Shown one piece after another: positions 35,674 through 44,395 of a stretch of 44,435 bases of DNA (positions are counted from its first letter, which is position 1; the number at the start of each line of letters is the position of its first letter). The notes below the pieces were generated by a model, which was not told the DNA's origin, did no database searches, and saw only the letters and a list, made by a program, of their open reading frames with translations. The stretch is from Guptibacillus hwajinpoensis (GTDB lineage Bacteria; Bacillota; Bacilli; Bacillales; Bacillaceae_O), in NCBI GenBank assembly GCA_016841765.1, contig JAENYN010000038.1:1-44435 (forward strand), in the 5' to 3' direction. A program made the translations under genes and the position numbers.

Positions 35674-36589
35674 TGCCGGCGTTATTCTTACAGTCATTTT
35701 TGCCATTCTTTCGGTACGCTTTTTTGATGTTCAAGACCTTATTCGGTACGGAAGGCTTTTTCTCGGGGACCCGCTGGCCGTTGCAGCGGTTTTTGCCGCG
35801 TATACGGCTGCTTTTTTACTGCGGGCATGGGCCCATTATTTATATATCGGGTGCCGAACATCGTACGCCGTCCTGCTGCAGGGAATCGGCTACAGCCTGT
35901 TTATAAATCATTTGGCACCTGTCAAAGTCGGAGATGCGGTCAGGATTGGATATATTATGAACAGAGGGGGCTTGAAAGCTGATGCAGCCCTTCATTCAGT
36001 GGCCGTCCTCAGAATGCTTGATATGGCGGCACTCATTTTCTTTGCCGGTGCCGGATTGGTTGTTTTCCAGCAGGGAATCCGGTTCACACCTTTTTTTATT
36101 GCAGTTGGAAGTGCTGCATTCATCTTCATCGGAGCTGCTGTCGCACTCTCGTTCAAGAGTGGGAAGATAAAGCGATTGGCTGCAAGACAGATCCTTCTTC
36201 TCAAGGAAGGGCTCAGAGGGAAAAAAGGAGCCGCCGCGCTACTGATGATCGCGTTGAGCTGGGTGCTGGAAGCTTCCGTCATTTTTGAAATTGCCCGTGC
36301 CGGAGGGGTTGGATTGTCCTTTTCGGAAGCGGTTTTCGCCAACAGCCTTACGGTCGGGGGACAGGTTTTCCAGATTGCGCCGGGCGGCATCGCGACGTAT
36401 GAAAGCATGATGACTTTCGCTCTTGCAATGACGGGGGTGCCCGCCTCGTTCGGATATCAGGCTGCAGTTTTATCACATCTATTCAAATTTGCTTTTTCAT
36501 ACCTGACCGGGTTGTTGCTATTTATAACGGCCCCGGTGAGGGCAGATGATATGAAACAATGGATTAACAAGAGGAGAGGTACGAGATGA
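35648..36589 (+). CDS. LPG-synthase-TM-like (YbhN/AglD-type) membrane protein, possible flippase
   Basis: A polytopic protein of about 313 residues with eight or so membrane helices. It matches the UPF0104 / lysylphosphatidylglycerol synthase transmembrane family: YSLFINHLAPVKVGDAVRIGYIM, VAVLRMLDMAALI and FQIAPGGIATYESMMTFAL motifs. In MprF this domain flips lipids; in AglD-like proteins it accompanies polyprenyl-linked sugars. The start overlaps the epimerase end by 26 bases and has a poor ribosome binding site, so translation is probably coupled; a TTG at 35612 is an alternative. It may move a lipid-linked sugar across the membrane. Confidence 0.78.
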   Translation: MAKRIIFVSAGVILTVIFAILSVRFFDVQDLIRYGRLFLGDPLAVAAVFAAYTAAFLLRAWAHYLYIGCRTSYAVLLQGIGYSLFINHLAPVKVGDAVRIGYIMNRGGLKADAALHSVAVLRMLDMAALIFFAGAGLVVFQQGIRFTPFFIAVGSAAFIFIGAAVALSFKSGKIKRLAARQILLLKEGLRGKKGAAALLMIALSWVLEASVIFEIARAGGVGLSFSEAVFANSLTVGGQVFQIAPGGIATYESMMTFALAMTGVPASFGYQAAVLSHLFKFAFSYLTGLLLFITAPVRADDMKQWINKRRGTR

Positions 36590-38064
36590 AAGAGGCTTCA
36601 CGTTTTGAAAAAACAGCAGCACGCGCCTGGAATTTACTCAATGAAGGCAAGCCGTTCACTCCGATTTTCACGGTCGGCACGATGCTGTTATTTACAATTG
36701 GCAATTGGGCGGACCCGGGATTCTGGTATGCGCTGGTAAGCAGCCTGATTCTTGTGCTGCCCCTGTTTATTTTCTACTTCACATTCGATTTCCCGCTTTT
36801 CTTGCGGAATTATTTATGGATTCCTGTCATCGCGTTTCTGGTGATCTGGGATATGGCACCGCTCGGTTTATGGTTCACCGCGGCAGCCTTATATTTTTTC
36901 TTCACCGTCTTTTTCTGGGGAACCCTATATTACCATTTACGCATCGGGACAAACTGGCTGAACTTCACAAGATTTTGGAAGCTTGTTTTGAAAAACAGCG
37001 ATTCGACAAGCGGCAATGCCCAGGAACAGCTCCCGAAGGTCATGCTCCTCCTTGCTTTCTGGGATGTCCACTTTTCTCATTTTGCTGCAGGTGAAGGGTT
37101 CGCAGCTTTGAACTGGCCGGCAATACTGGCGTTCTGGGGAGGCGTATACCTGTTTGCATGGGTCCTGCATACGTACCTCTTTGACTGGAAACCGCAACCG
37201 GTTGAAACGTATACAAACAATCTGCCGGAACGTAAACAGGCTGTGAACGAAAAGGTGATCGTCATTGTTATAGACGGGATGCGGAAGGAAAGATTCGAAG
37301 AGGCAGATACACCATTCCTTGATAAGATCCGGCGGACCGGAACGGAGTATACAATGATGGAAACCGTTTACCCGGCCCGTACGGTTGTTTGCTTCTCATC
37401 CATGTTCACCGGAACTTATCCGTTTGAGCACGGAATCACCTCGAACATGGTTTGGAAGCTCGGCATTAAAACGGAAAGCGTGTTTGATTCTCTAAGAAAG
37501 GCCGGGAAAAAAGGGCGGCTGCTCGGAATCGCGCATTTAGTAGATGCAATGGGAAGCGACGTGGATACCGTAACGGCAGTCATGAACAAAGATGAGGCTG
37601 ATCCGAATATTATGAAACGGGCCAAGCGAATTGTGGAAGCGGAAGATCCAGACTTGTTTGCTGTACAGTTGATCGGCACGGATCAGATCGGACATAGCCG
37701 CGGTGTCTTATATGATGAATATTTGCAAAAAATTCATGAAGCTGACCGGCTTATTGAAGATTTTGTAAGCTGGCTTGATGAACAAGGAAAAATGGAGAAT
37801 ACTACTCTGATGATTTGTGCTGATCATGGCCAGGCTGACGGTATTGGAGGGCACGGGCACCTTGATGAGGGGGAACGGTATGTCCCGTTTTTCATGTGGG
37901 GGCCGGCCATCGCAGCCGGAAAGAAAGTGGAGGACAAGCACAGCCTTGTATCGATGGCGCCTACCATTTCGTATTTGCTCGGTGCTCCGTATCCGGATCA
38001 CAGCCGCGGACCGGTTTTATCGGAAGCTTTCAAGGCTTCTGTGAACAAGGAGGCAACAGGATGA
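36586..38064 (+). CDS. Membrane-anchored NPP/alkaline-phosphatase-superfamily phosphodiesterase
   Basis: A 492-residue protein. About five hydrophobic helices lie in the first 205 residues, followed by a nucleotide-pyrophosphatase/phosphodiesterase-type domain. Metal and catalytic elements are complete: VIVIDGMRKE (first Asp), YPARTVVCFSSMFTG (Thr nucleophile), IGTDQIGHSRG (Asp, His) and ADHGQADGIGGHGHL (Asp, His, His). Substrates in the family include phosphodiester lipids, nucleotides and phosphoglycerol headgroups. GGAGAGG precedes the ATG, which overlaps the previous stop (ATGA). It could recycle a polyprenyl diphosphate or transfer a head group; this is inference. Confidence 0.82.
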   Translation: MKEASRFEKTAARAWNLLNEGKPFTPIFTVGTMLLFTIGNWADPGFWYALVSSLILVLPLFIFYFTFDFPLFLRNYLWIPVIAFLVIWDMAPLGLWFTAAALYFFFTVFFWGTLYYHLRIGTNWLNFTRFWKLVLKNSDSTSGNAQEQLPKVMLLLAFWDVHFSHFAAGEGFAALNWPAILAFWGGVYLFAWVLHTYLFDWKPQPVETYTNNLPERKQAVNEKVIVIVIDGMRKERFEEADTPFLDKIRRTGTEYTMMETVYPARTVVCFSSMFTGTYPFEHGITSNMVWKLGIKTESVFDSLRKAGKKGRLLGIAHLVDAMGSDVDTVTAVMNKDEADPNIMKRAKRIVEAEDPDLFAVQLIGTDQIGHSRGVLYDEYLQKIHEADRLIEDFVSWLDEQGKMENTTLMICADHGQADGIGGHGHLDEGERYVPFFMWGPAIAAGKKVEDKHSLVSMAPTISYLLGAPYPDHSRGPVLSEAFKASVNKEATG

Positions 38065-38837
38065 AACAGGAGATCATCGTCTTTTTACCGGCTTATAATG
38101 AGGCAGATACGATAGCAGATGTGATAAAAAAGGTTCCCCGCCATTTTCACCGAGATGTTGATGTCAAAGTGATGGTCGTAAATGACGGTTCGACAGACGG
38201 CACGGTGAAAATAGCACAGGAAGCGGGAGCTGATATCATTGTCGATCATCATGGGAACCGGGGCCTTGGTGCTGCCGTCCGGACGGGGTTGAAGGAATCA
38301 TTCAGGCAGGGGGCTGATATTGCTGTCATGATTGACGCTGACGATGAATACCCTGCCAGCCAGATCCCTGACCTTCTAGAGCCCATCTTTGCAGGTAAGG
38401 CAGACTACACGATGGGCTCACGGTTTAAAGGCACCATTAAAGGAATGAAACTCCACCGCAGGCTCGGAAATTATGTGTTTACGCTGCTGCAAAGCATTTT
38501 GCTGCGGCGCTGGATTTATGACGGACAGTCGGGAATGAGGGCATTCACACGCCAGGTGATGGAGCATGCGGAGATCATCCATGACTATAATTACGCACAG
38601 GTGCTTACCTTGAACATTGTTCGCAAGGGTTTCAGGGTCAAAGAAGTCCCGATACATTATAAAGCCCGGACGACCGGGGACTCTTTCATCACATTTTCCG
38701 GATACCTGGGTTCTGTCCTGCCGGCGATCGCCAAAGAAATGAGCCGCCCGGTAAAACGGATTCAAGTTGAAGAGGATGCCCATAAACTCTCCATAGGCGA
38801 CAATTCCGATCCCCGAAAAACTGTGGTGAATTCGTAG
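38061..38837 (+). CDS. GT2 glycosyltransferase, polyprenyl-phosphate hexose synthase type
   Basis: A 258-residue family 2 glycosyltransferase resembling dolichol-phosphate mannose synthase. It shows FLPAYNEADTIADVI, VNDGSTDGT, the DxD-type IDADDEYP, MGSRF and GQSGMRAF, and a short amphipathic C-terminal tail with no long membrane anchor. The ATG at 38061 overlaps the previous stop (ATGA) and has AAGGAGG seven bases upstream. It probably transfers a sugar from a nucleotide donor to undecaprenyl phosphate. It is last of the four-gene operon; no clear terminator follows before the Fur promoter. Confidence 0.87.
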   Translation: MKQEIIVFLPAYNEADTIADVIKKVPRHFHRDVDVKVMVVNDGSTDGTVKIAQEAGADIIVDHHGNRGLGAAVRTGLKESFRQGADIAVMIDADDEYPASQIPDLLEPIFAGKADYTMGSRFKGTIKGMKLHRRLGNYVFTLLQSILLRRWIYDGQSGMRAFTRQVMEHAEIIHDYNYAQVLTLNIVRKGFRVKEVPIHYKARTTGDSFITFSGYLGSVLPAIAKEMSRPVKRIQVEEDAHKLSIGDNSDPRKTVVNS

Positions 38838-38917
38838 CTGCCGGAGTCAAAGGAATTGTAAAGATGGCATTTTTGCGTTGAAATTGTGAACTTTCCATCA
38901 CATATGTGGTGTACACG

Positions 38918-38946
38918 TTGACTTTTTTATTGATAATCATTATCAT
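38918..38946 (+). promoter_or_regulatory. Fur-controlled promoter of the FTR1 unit
   Basis: TTGACT (38918-38923) and TATCAT (38941-38946) are 17 bases apart. A perfect Fur box (TGATAATCATTATCA, 38931-38945) overlaps the spacer and -10, and extends into a second overlapping half-site (ATTATC to 38950). Strong iron repression is expected. Confidence 0.9.
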
Positions 38947-38971
38947 TATCAGTGTAGGAGGACGGAAACAG

Positions 38972-39706
38972 ATGAAGAGCAGATTATTTTCAGTATTGAT
39001 AATGATTTTCATCCTTACCGCCAGCCCATTGCAGGCGTTCGGTTATTCATACGGTGATCCGGGTGAAGAACAACTTGCCGAAGCGTATAAGGAACTTGAA
39101 AAATACGCAGAACAAGGAAATTGGGATGAAGCGAGAAAAGTATACGAAAGCTATCAAAAAGAATTCGATCTTTATTTTACAAAAACAAAGCCATTTATCG
39201 AACAGGCGTTGGAAGAAGAGGACAAAGAACTTCTGCTGGAAAGTTACCAGGCTGCATTGCGCTTGAACATTGAAAGAAGGCTGCATTTCGCCCAGGAAAA
39301 GTTTGAAGATTATGGAGAAGCGAAACTGCTCCTTGCAAAAGCGAGAGGCACTTTCAATGTCCTTGAGCCGGTCGTCGTCGAAAGGGAAGGGCAAAAGACG
39401 GCAGATGCCGTTTACAAGCATTTTGACAATGCGCTTGAGGCCCTCGGAAATCCCGGCCTGTTTGGTATCGGAAACGCGGATAGCGACGAGGAGACATTCA
39501 CAAGAGAAACAAATGCAATCCTGGAAAAGACTGAACCGATTTTTCCGCTTCCGCAAGAAAACGAAGATGAAAGCCATTTGACGGAAGAAAATCTCGAATT
39601 AAATGAGGAAGAGGCTGGAAACTCATCTTTCTGGCTATGGTTTACGGTCGGCCTTGCGGTTTTATTCATTGCCATCGTTTTGATAGGCCGGCGCAAGCGC
39701 AAATAA
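38972..39706 (+). CDS. Extracellular helical protein with C-terminal anchor, FTR1 partner
   Basis: A 244-residue protein with a signal peptide (about 1-25), an all-helical acidic domain and a C-terminal membrane helix (about 220-239) followed by RRKRK. The segment EQGNWDEARKVYESY repeats the E-x-G-N-x-x-E-A pattern of the upstream lipoprotein. Many bacterial FTR1 permeases carry such a helical extracellular domain fused at the N-terminus; here it appears as a separate anchored protein. AGGAGG lies ten bases before the ATG. The gene is the first of a two-gene Fur unit with the permease 33 bases downstream. Direct iron binding is inferred. Confidence 0.75.
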   Translation: MKSRLFSVLIMIFILTASPLQAFGYSYGDPGEEQLAEAYKELEKYAEQGNWDEARKVYESYQKEFDLYFTKTKPFIEQALEEEDKELLLESYQAALRLNIERRLHFAQEKFEDYGEAKLLLAKARGTFNVLEPVVVEREGQKTADAVYKHFDNALEALGNPGLFGIGNADSDEETFTRETNAILEKTEPIFPLPQENEDESHLTEENLELNEEEAGNSSFWLWFTVGLAVLFIAIVLIGRRKRK

Positions 39707-39739
39707 ACATTGGAGACAAAGGTAAGGGGGAACTGCCGT

Positions 39740-40702
39740 ATGGATTTTCAGGCATTTTTGATCACACTGCGAGAAGCATTGGAAGCAATTTTGATTGTGG
39801 GATTGATCCTTTCGTACTTGACCCGCTTGGATGCGGAGAAATATCATAAATGGGTGTATGCCGGCACAGCCCTTGCGCTTGTGAGCAGCTTTGCTGTCGC
39901 TCTTGTGTTCCAGGTTGTGTTCACCGGCTTTGCAAGCTTCGGTTCTGAGGTTTACCTCAAGATAGGGATCATGTTTGCATCGGTTTTCCTTTTGACACAT
40001 ATGCTGTCGTGGATGAAAAAAGAATCAAAAGACGTTAACGGCACCATGCAAAAGAAAGTTAACGCCGCGCTGACAGCCGGAAGTGTTACAACCCTTGTTG
40101 TACATACTTATCTCGTTGTCGTGCGGGAAGGTGTTGAGACGGTTTTTTTCTTCGCTGCAATCAGTGGAGGAGATGTCAATGAAGTTCTGACAAGCTACGG
40201 TGCGCTTAGCGGCCTGCTTCTTGCCGGTATGATCGGCTACCTGTTTTTCAGCGGAACGATGAAAATTTCCCTGAAGGCATTCTTTAATGTAACAGGCGTT
40301 CTGATTATGTTTATCGCGGCCGGTCTTCTTGTCCAGGGAATCGGCATTCTTCAGGATATTGGAATGGTCGGATCGGTTGTTGAGACCGCAGATGGCAAAC
40401 CGGCCGAAATGTATAACCTCGTGGAATTTATGCCGGAGCATTATAATGATGAGCTTCATTATCAGCGTGATACCGGCAATGACGTCATGATCAGCGGACA
40501 GGTCGGCCTGTTTTTCTCGGCGATGTTCGGTTACAGCCACAACCCATCCTTTGAACAGGTGGCCGGCTACTGGCTGTATTTCATCTTCGTCTTTGGCTGG
40601 TCGAGCCTCATCCACCGCCGGAAGCCGGAAGCGGAGCCCGCCAAAGCGGCGGCTGTAAAAGAAAACAAAGAGTTGAAAAAAGAACGTGCGGTAAACGCAT
40701 GA
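39740..40702 (+). CDS. FTR1-family high-affinity iron permease
   Basis: A 320-residue polytopic membrane protein of the FTR1/EfeU family that takes up iron. Two REXXE motifs, essential for iron translocation in yeast Ftr1, are present: REALE (11-15, first helix) and REGVE (129-133, fourth helix). About seven membrane helices are seen, and a charged Lys/Glu-rich tail ends the protein. AAGGGGG precedes the ATG. No efeO- or efeB-like genes (imelysin, DyP peroxidase) lie nearby, so its oxidase or ferric-iron feeder must be elsewhere or be replaced by the two helical surface proteins. Confidence 0.92.
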   Translation: MDFQAFLITLREALEAILIVGLILSYLTRLDAEKYHKWVYAGTALALVSSFAVALVFQVVFTGFASFGSEVYLKIGIMFASVFLLTHMLSWMKKESKDVNGTMQKKVNAALTAGSVTTLVVHTYLVVVREGVETVFFFAAISGGDVNEVLTSYGALSGLLLAGMIGYLFFSGTMKISLKAFFNVTGVLIMFIAAGLLVQGIGILQDIGMVGSVVETADGKPAEMYNLVEFMPEHYNDELHYQRDTGNDVMISGQVGLFFSAMFGYSHNPSFEQVAGYWLYFIFVFGWSSLIHRRKPEAEPAKAAAVKENKELKKERAVNA

Positions 40703-40724
40703 TTTATGGTACCCCCTTACCGGA

Positions 40725-40750
40725 AGGCCCGCCAGTTTGCGGGTCTTTTT
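40725..40750 (+). terminator. Terminator after the FTR1 gene
   Basis: AGGCCCGC pairs with GCGGGTCT around CAGTTT, followed by a T run. Confidence 0.8.
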
Positions 40751-40769
40751 CGTTGTAAAAATTTTTAAC

Positions 40770-40912
40770 TGTATGCATTTTGGAAGGGAGTCATCCAGCT
40801 CCAGGGCTATCGTGATATGCGGAGATCACCTCAGGAAGGAAAAGTCCCGTCCTCTGCTGGTGCTCCCGCTTATGTTGTGCGCCGCTAAGCGGGTGCCCTG
40901 CGCATTTGTTCT
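40770..40912 (+). repeat. Intergenic repeat type B, copy before the GT-C gene
   Basis: A shortened copy: TGGAAGGGAGTCATCCAGCTCCAGG, GCTATCGTGATATGC, CTCAGGAAGGAAAAG, CCCGCTTATGTTGTGCGCCGCTAAGCGGG and TGCGCATTTG. The left arm has lost about ten bases. A small hairpin CACTTA / TAAGTG follows at 40914-40933. Confidence 0.75.
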
Positions 40913-40977
40913 GCACTTAAGTTAAAATAAGTGTATTAAACACTGCTTTACCAGTTTTTTCTGAAAGGTGCCTTTAT

Positions 40978-42489
40978 ATGGGAAAGAAAGAACACAACAA
41001 AGCTTATCTTCATATTGGAGCAGCCTTGCTTTTATGGGGAGCGGCCGTCTGCCATTCAATGTTCCGGATATTTACCTTAAACAGGTATGCTGCCTCCTGG
41101 GATGCTGTGGATTTTGCACTTGGGGTCATTCAGTTCGATTTATTGCAGATGCAGCCTCATTTCCCAGGTTACCCATATTTCATTTTGGGCGGCATGCTTT
41201 TGAACCCCATTCTTAAAAACCCTATCTTGTCGCTTGAAGTGTGGAATATCATCCTTGCCGCCAGTTCATTCTATCCGATTTACAGACTGGCAGCACATAG
41301 GCTATCTGGATGGAAACGGCTCTTAGCGGCAGTACTCGTGTATACCCTCAGTTATCCGGCTGTGTTAAGCGTACTGCCCCTTTCCGATTCTGCCGCCCTG
41401 TCTTTGTTGTGGTGGTATTTATGGAGCCTTGAGTTCGCAAGGAAATCTGGACGCTTTTCCGCCAGGCTGCTCCCTGCCTTCATCTTCGGCATTTTGATGG
41501 GGGTCAGGCTGTCATATCTCCCTTTTGGCCTCGGCCTTGTACTGCTCTGGAGGTATGACTGGAAAAATGAGCAAAATCATCATAAAATGAAAAGACTGGT
41601 TTATCATGTATCTGCTGCTATTGCCTTTCAGCTGGTCTGGGTAATCGGGTTAATCCTTAACGCAGGAAGTGTCAGGGCATTTGTTGGAATGGCAGCCGGT
41701 TTTACAGGCGGGCATTTTTCCGACTGGGGCGGTGCGGTTACAGCAACAGAAGACTCATTTGCGAAACGGTTGTGGCAGCTTATCGCCAATATTCTGTGGA
41801 GCGGGATTGCCGGAGAATCGTTATACTTGTTTATAGGGGTTATCTTTTTAATCCTGGTAAGCATCTGGCTTTTTTTCAGAAAGGAACGGGTGGGGGAAAA
41901 AACGGTGTTCCCTTATCTGCATGCCGTTCTCTTTGCCAGTTATTTCTTATGGGCCCTTTTCGCACAGAATGTCGACAAGCCCCGCCATGCCACACCTCTT
42001 GCAATAATGGCGGCGTTCCATCTGTTTATTATGTTGTTAAAAGCAAAAAACCGGATCCCGGTCATGGCTGCAGCCCTTTTTCTTGTTTTGCAGCTATGGG
42101 GAAGCAGCCAGATCCTTGAACGGCAGGCCGGAGAAATACCGGCCACTTATCAACTTGCATCCTATTTGAACGAGGTGGAGGAGCCGTTCATCGTCTATAC
42201 ATGGGAAGAAAAACGGGTAATGGATTACGTTGGTGCCCAATATCCTTATAAACGAACGCTGACATATGATTATTTCAAACTGGATATCAGCCGGCTGAAC
42301 GGAAGGCGGATCTTCTTGACCGACCGCGTAGCGGACGGGTTCAAGCAGCAGGGAGCCGCTGTCGATCCTTATCTGAAAAAGGTGGAAACGTTCCATTCTT
42401 CTCCGCTTGTGCTGCCGGTTTATCATACAATTACGTTATATGAGTGGCAAAGCCCATCTGAAAATAAGAGCGGAGGTGTCACACAGTGA
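40978..42489 (+). CDS. GT-C-type polytopic glycosyltransferase
   Basis: A 503-residue membrane protein with 11-12 predicted helices and a soluble C-terminal domain (about 385-503). The first loop has the acidic motif [15 protein letters not shown] followed by [12 protein letters not shown], typical of PMT/ArnT-like GT-C enzymes that take sugar from a polyprenyl phosphate on the outer face of the membrane. AAAGGTG lies seven bases before the ATG. It probably uses the donor made by the GT2 enzyme of the operon upstream. Its stop overlaps the uvrC start (GTGA), so uvrC may depend on its transcription. The acceptor is unknown. Confidence 0.78.
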   Translation: MGKKEHNKAYLHIGAALLLWGAAVCHSMFRIFTLNRYAASWDAVDFALGVIQFDLLQMQPHFPGYPYFILGGMLLNPILKNPILSLEVWNIILAASSFYPIYRLAAHRLSGWKRLLAAVLVYTLSYPAVLSVLPLSDSAALSLLWWYLWSLEFARKSGRFSARLLPAFIFGILMGVRLSYLPFGLGLVLLWRYDWKNEQNHHKMKRLVYHVSAAIAFQLVWVIGLILNAGSVRAFVGMAAGFTGGHFSDWGGAVTATEDSFAKRLWQLIANILWSGIAGESLYLFIGVIFLILVSIWLFFRKERVGEKTVFPYLHAVLFASYFLWALFAQNVDKPRHATPLAIMAAFHLFIMLLKAKNRIPVMAAALFLVLQLWGSSQILERQAGEIPATYQLASYLNEVEEPFIVYTWEEKRVMDYVGAQYPYKRTLTYDYFKLDISRLNGRRIFLTDRVADGFKQQGAAVDPYLKKVETFHSSPLVLPVYHTITLYEWQSPSENKSGGVTQ

Positions 42490-44288
42490 ATCAGCTTGTA
42501 AAAGAAAAGCTGACAGTCCTGCCGGAACAGCCCGGCTGTTATTTGATGAAGGACCGGCAGGGGACTGTCATTTATGTGGGCAAGGCGAAAGTGCTGAAAA
42601 ACAGGGTAAGATCCTATTTCAGCGGTTCGCATGATGCGAAAACGCAGCGCCTTGTCAGTGAAATAGAAGACTTCGAATATATTGTGACTTCATCTAATAT
42701 TGAAGCATTGATTCTTGAGATGAACCTGATCAAGAAATACGATCCCAAATACAATGTCCTGATGAAAGATGATAAAAGCTATCCTTATTTGAAAGTGACC
42801 GCAGAAGCACAGCCGCGCCTGTTGATCACTAGAAGAGTCCAGAAAGATAAAGGAAAATATTTCGGCCCTTATCCGAATGCCCAGGCGGCAAATGAAACAA
42901 AAAAGCTGCTCGACCGCCTGTATCCGCTCCGTAAATGCAATAATCTTCCGGACAGGGTTTGCCTTTATTATCATATGGGACAGTGTCTTGCGCCATGTGT
43001 AAATGAAGTTTCCACCGAGGAAAACAAACAGATTGTCGATGATATTGTCCGTTTTCTGAACGGCGGTTACAAAGACATAAAAAAAGAACTGACAGAAAAA
43101 ATGAGCCTCGCATCAGAATCCCTGGATTTTGAGCGGGCGATGGAATTAAGAGACCAGATCAGTCATATAGAAGCCGTCATGGAAAAACAAAAAATGATGC
43201 TCAATGACCTTGTGGACAGGGATGTTTTCGGGTACAGCTATGACAAGGGCTGGATGTGTGTCCAGGTGTTTTTCATCCGGCAGGGCAAGCTGATCGAGCG
43301 TGATGTATCCATTTTCCCGATATACAATGAGCCGGAAGAGGACTTCCTGACCTATCTGGGACAGTTCTATCTGCAGCGAAACCATATTAAGCCAAAAGAA
43401 ATCTACTTGCCTCCGCGGGTTGATGCGGAAATGGCGGAAACATTGCTTGAAGTGCCGATCCGGCAGCCGCAGCGCGGAAAGAAAAAAGAATTAGTCAATC
43501 TTGCTGAAAAGAATGCCCAAATCGCGCTGCAGGAAAAATTCGCGCTGATCGAGCGTGATGAGGAACGGACAATCAAAGCCGTGGAAAATCTCGGAGAAGC
43601 GCTCGGGATACCGGTCCCCCATAAAATTGAGGCGTTTGACAATTCAAATATCCAGGGTACAAACCCGGTCTCAGCCATGGTTGTTTTTACTGATGGAAAA
43701 CCGGACAAAAAAGAGTACAGGAAATATAACATCAAAACGGTGGAAGGCCCTGATGATTACGCATCAATGAGAGAGGTGGTCCGCCGCCGCTATTCCCGCC
43801 TCTTGAAGGAGAACCTGCCGCTGCCTGATTTGTTATTGATTGACGGCGGGCGCGGACAGGTGGGAGGCGTACAGGACGTGCTTGAAAATGAACTGGGGCT
43901 TGATTTGCCCGTTTGCGGCCTTGTAAAGGATGAAAAACACCGGACCTCAAGGCTGCTTGGCGGCAATCCGCCTTCGTTCATTGACTTGCCGAGAAACAGC
44001 CAGGAGTTTTACCTGCTGCAGCGCATCCAGGATGAGGTCCACCGCTTTGCCATTACGTTCCACCGCCAGCAGCGCGGCAAAACAGCATTCAAATCGGTTC
44101 TTGATGATATTCCCGGGGTCGGTGAAAGAAGGAAGCGGACATTGATGAAGCATTTCCGGTCAATTGACAAAATTAAAGAAGCAACGATTGAAGATCTGCA
44201 AAAGCTCAATATTCCCCGGAATACAGCCAGGGCAATTAAGGAGCATCTCCAGCAGGACGCAGCTGAAGCGAAAAACAGCGATTCATAG
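42486..44288 (+). CDS. uvrC: Excinuclease ABC subunit C
   Basis: UvrC makes both incisions around a lesion in nucleotide excision repair together with UvrA and UvrB. It has 600 residues. The N-terminal GIY-YIG nuclease ([26 protein letters not shown]), UVR domain (about 200-235, [24 protein letters not shown]), RNase H-like endonuclease ([38 protein letters not shown]) and C-terminal tandem HhH ([19 protein letters not shown]) are all present. The GTG start overlaps the preceding stop and has GGAGGTG upstream. Confidence 0.97.
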   Translation: MNQLVKEKLTVLPEQPGCYLMKDRQGTVIYVGKAKVLKNRVRSYFSGSHDAKTQRLVSEIEDFEYIVTSSNIEALILEMNLIKKYDPKYNVLMKDDKSYPYLKVTAEAQPRLLITRRVQKDKGKYFGPYPNAQAANETKKLLDRLYPLRKCNNLPDRVCLYYHMGQCLAPCVNEVSTEENKQIVDDIVRFLNGGYKDIKKELTEKMSLASESLDFERAMELRDQISHIEAVMEKQKMMLNDLVDRDVFGYSYDKGWMCVQVFFIRQGKLIERDVSIFPIYNEPEEDFLTYLGQFYLQRNHIKPKEIYLPPRVDAEMAETLLEVPIRQPQRGKKKELVNLAEKNAQIALQEKFALIERDEERTIKAVENLGEALGIPVPHKIEAFDNSNIQGTNPVSAMVVFTDGKPDKKEYRKYNIKTVEGPDDYASMREVVRRRYSRLLKENLPLPDLLLIDGGRGQVGGVQDVLENELGLDLPVCGLVKDEKHRTSRLLGGNPPSFIDLPRNSQEFYLLQRIQDEVHRFAITFHRQQRGKTAFKSVLDDIPGVGERRKRTLMKHFRSIDKIKEATIEDLQKLNIPRNTARAIKEHLQQDAAEAKNSDS

Positions 44289-44293
44289 GAAAA

Positions 44294-44395
44294 GAGGTTG
44301 GGACATACCTAAATAAGTCATGCTTTGAGACGAACAATATATATTCAACTTCATACTGTTTACTAATAATCAGTAAAGCTAAAAAACAAGTTCGT
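44294..44395 (+). repeat. Dispersed repeat, right copy
   Basis: It starts GAGGTTGGGACATACC, directly after uvrC, and ends CAAGTTCGT. The reverse complement matches positions 1-102. The AT-rich centre (TATATTCAACTTCATACTG) differs most. Confidence 0.85.
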
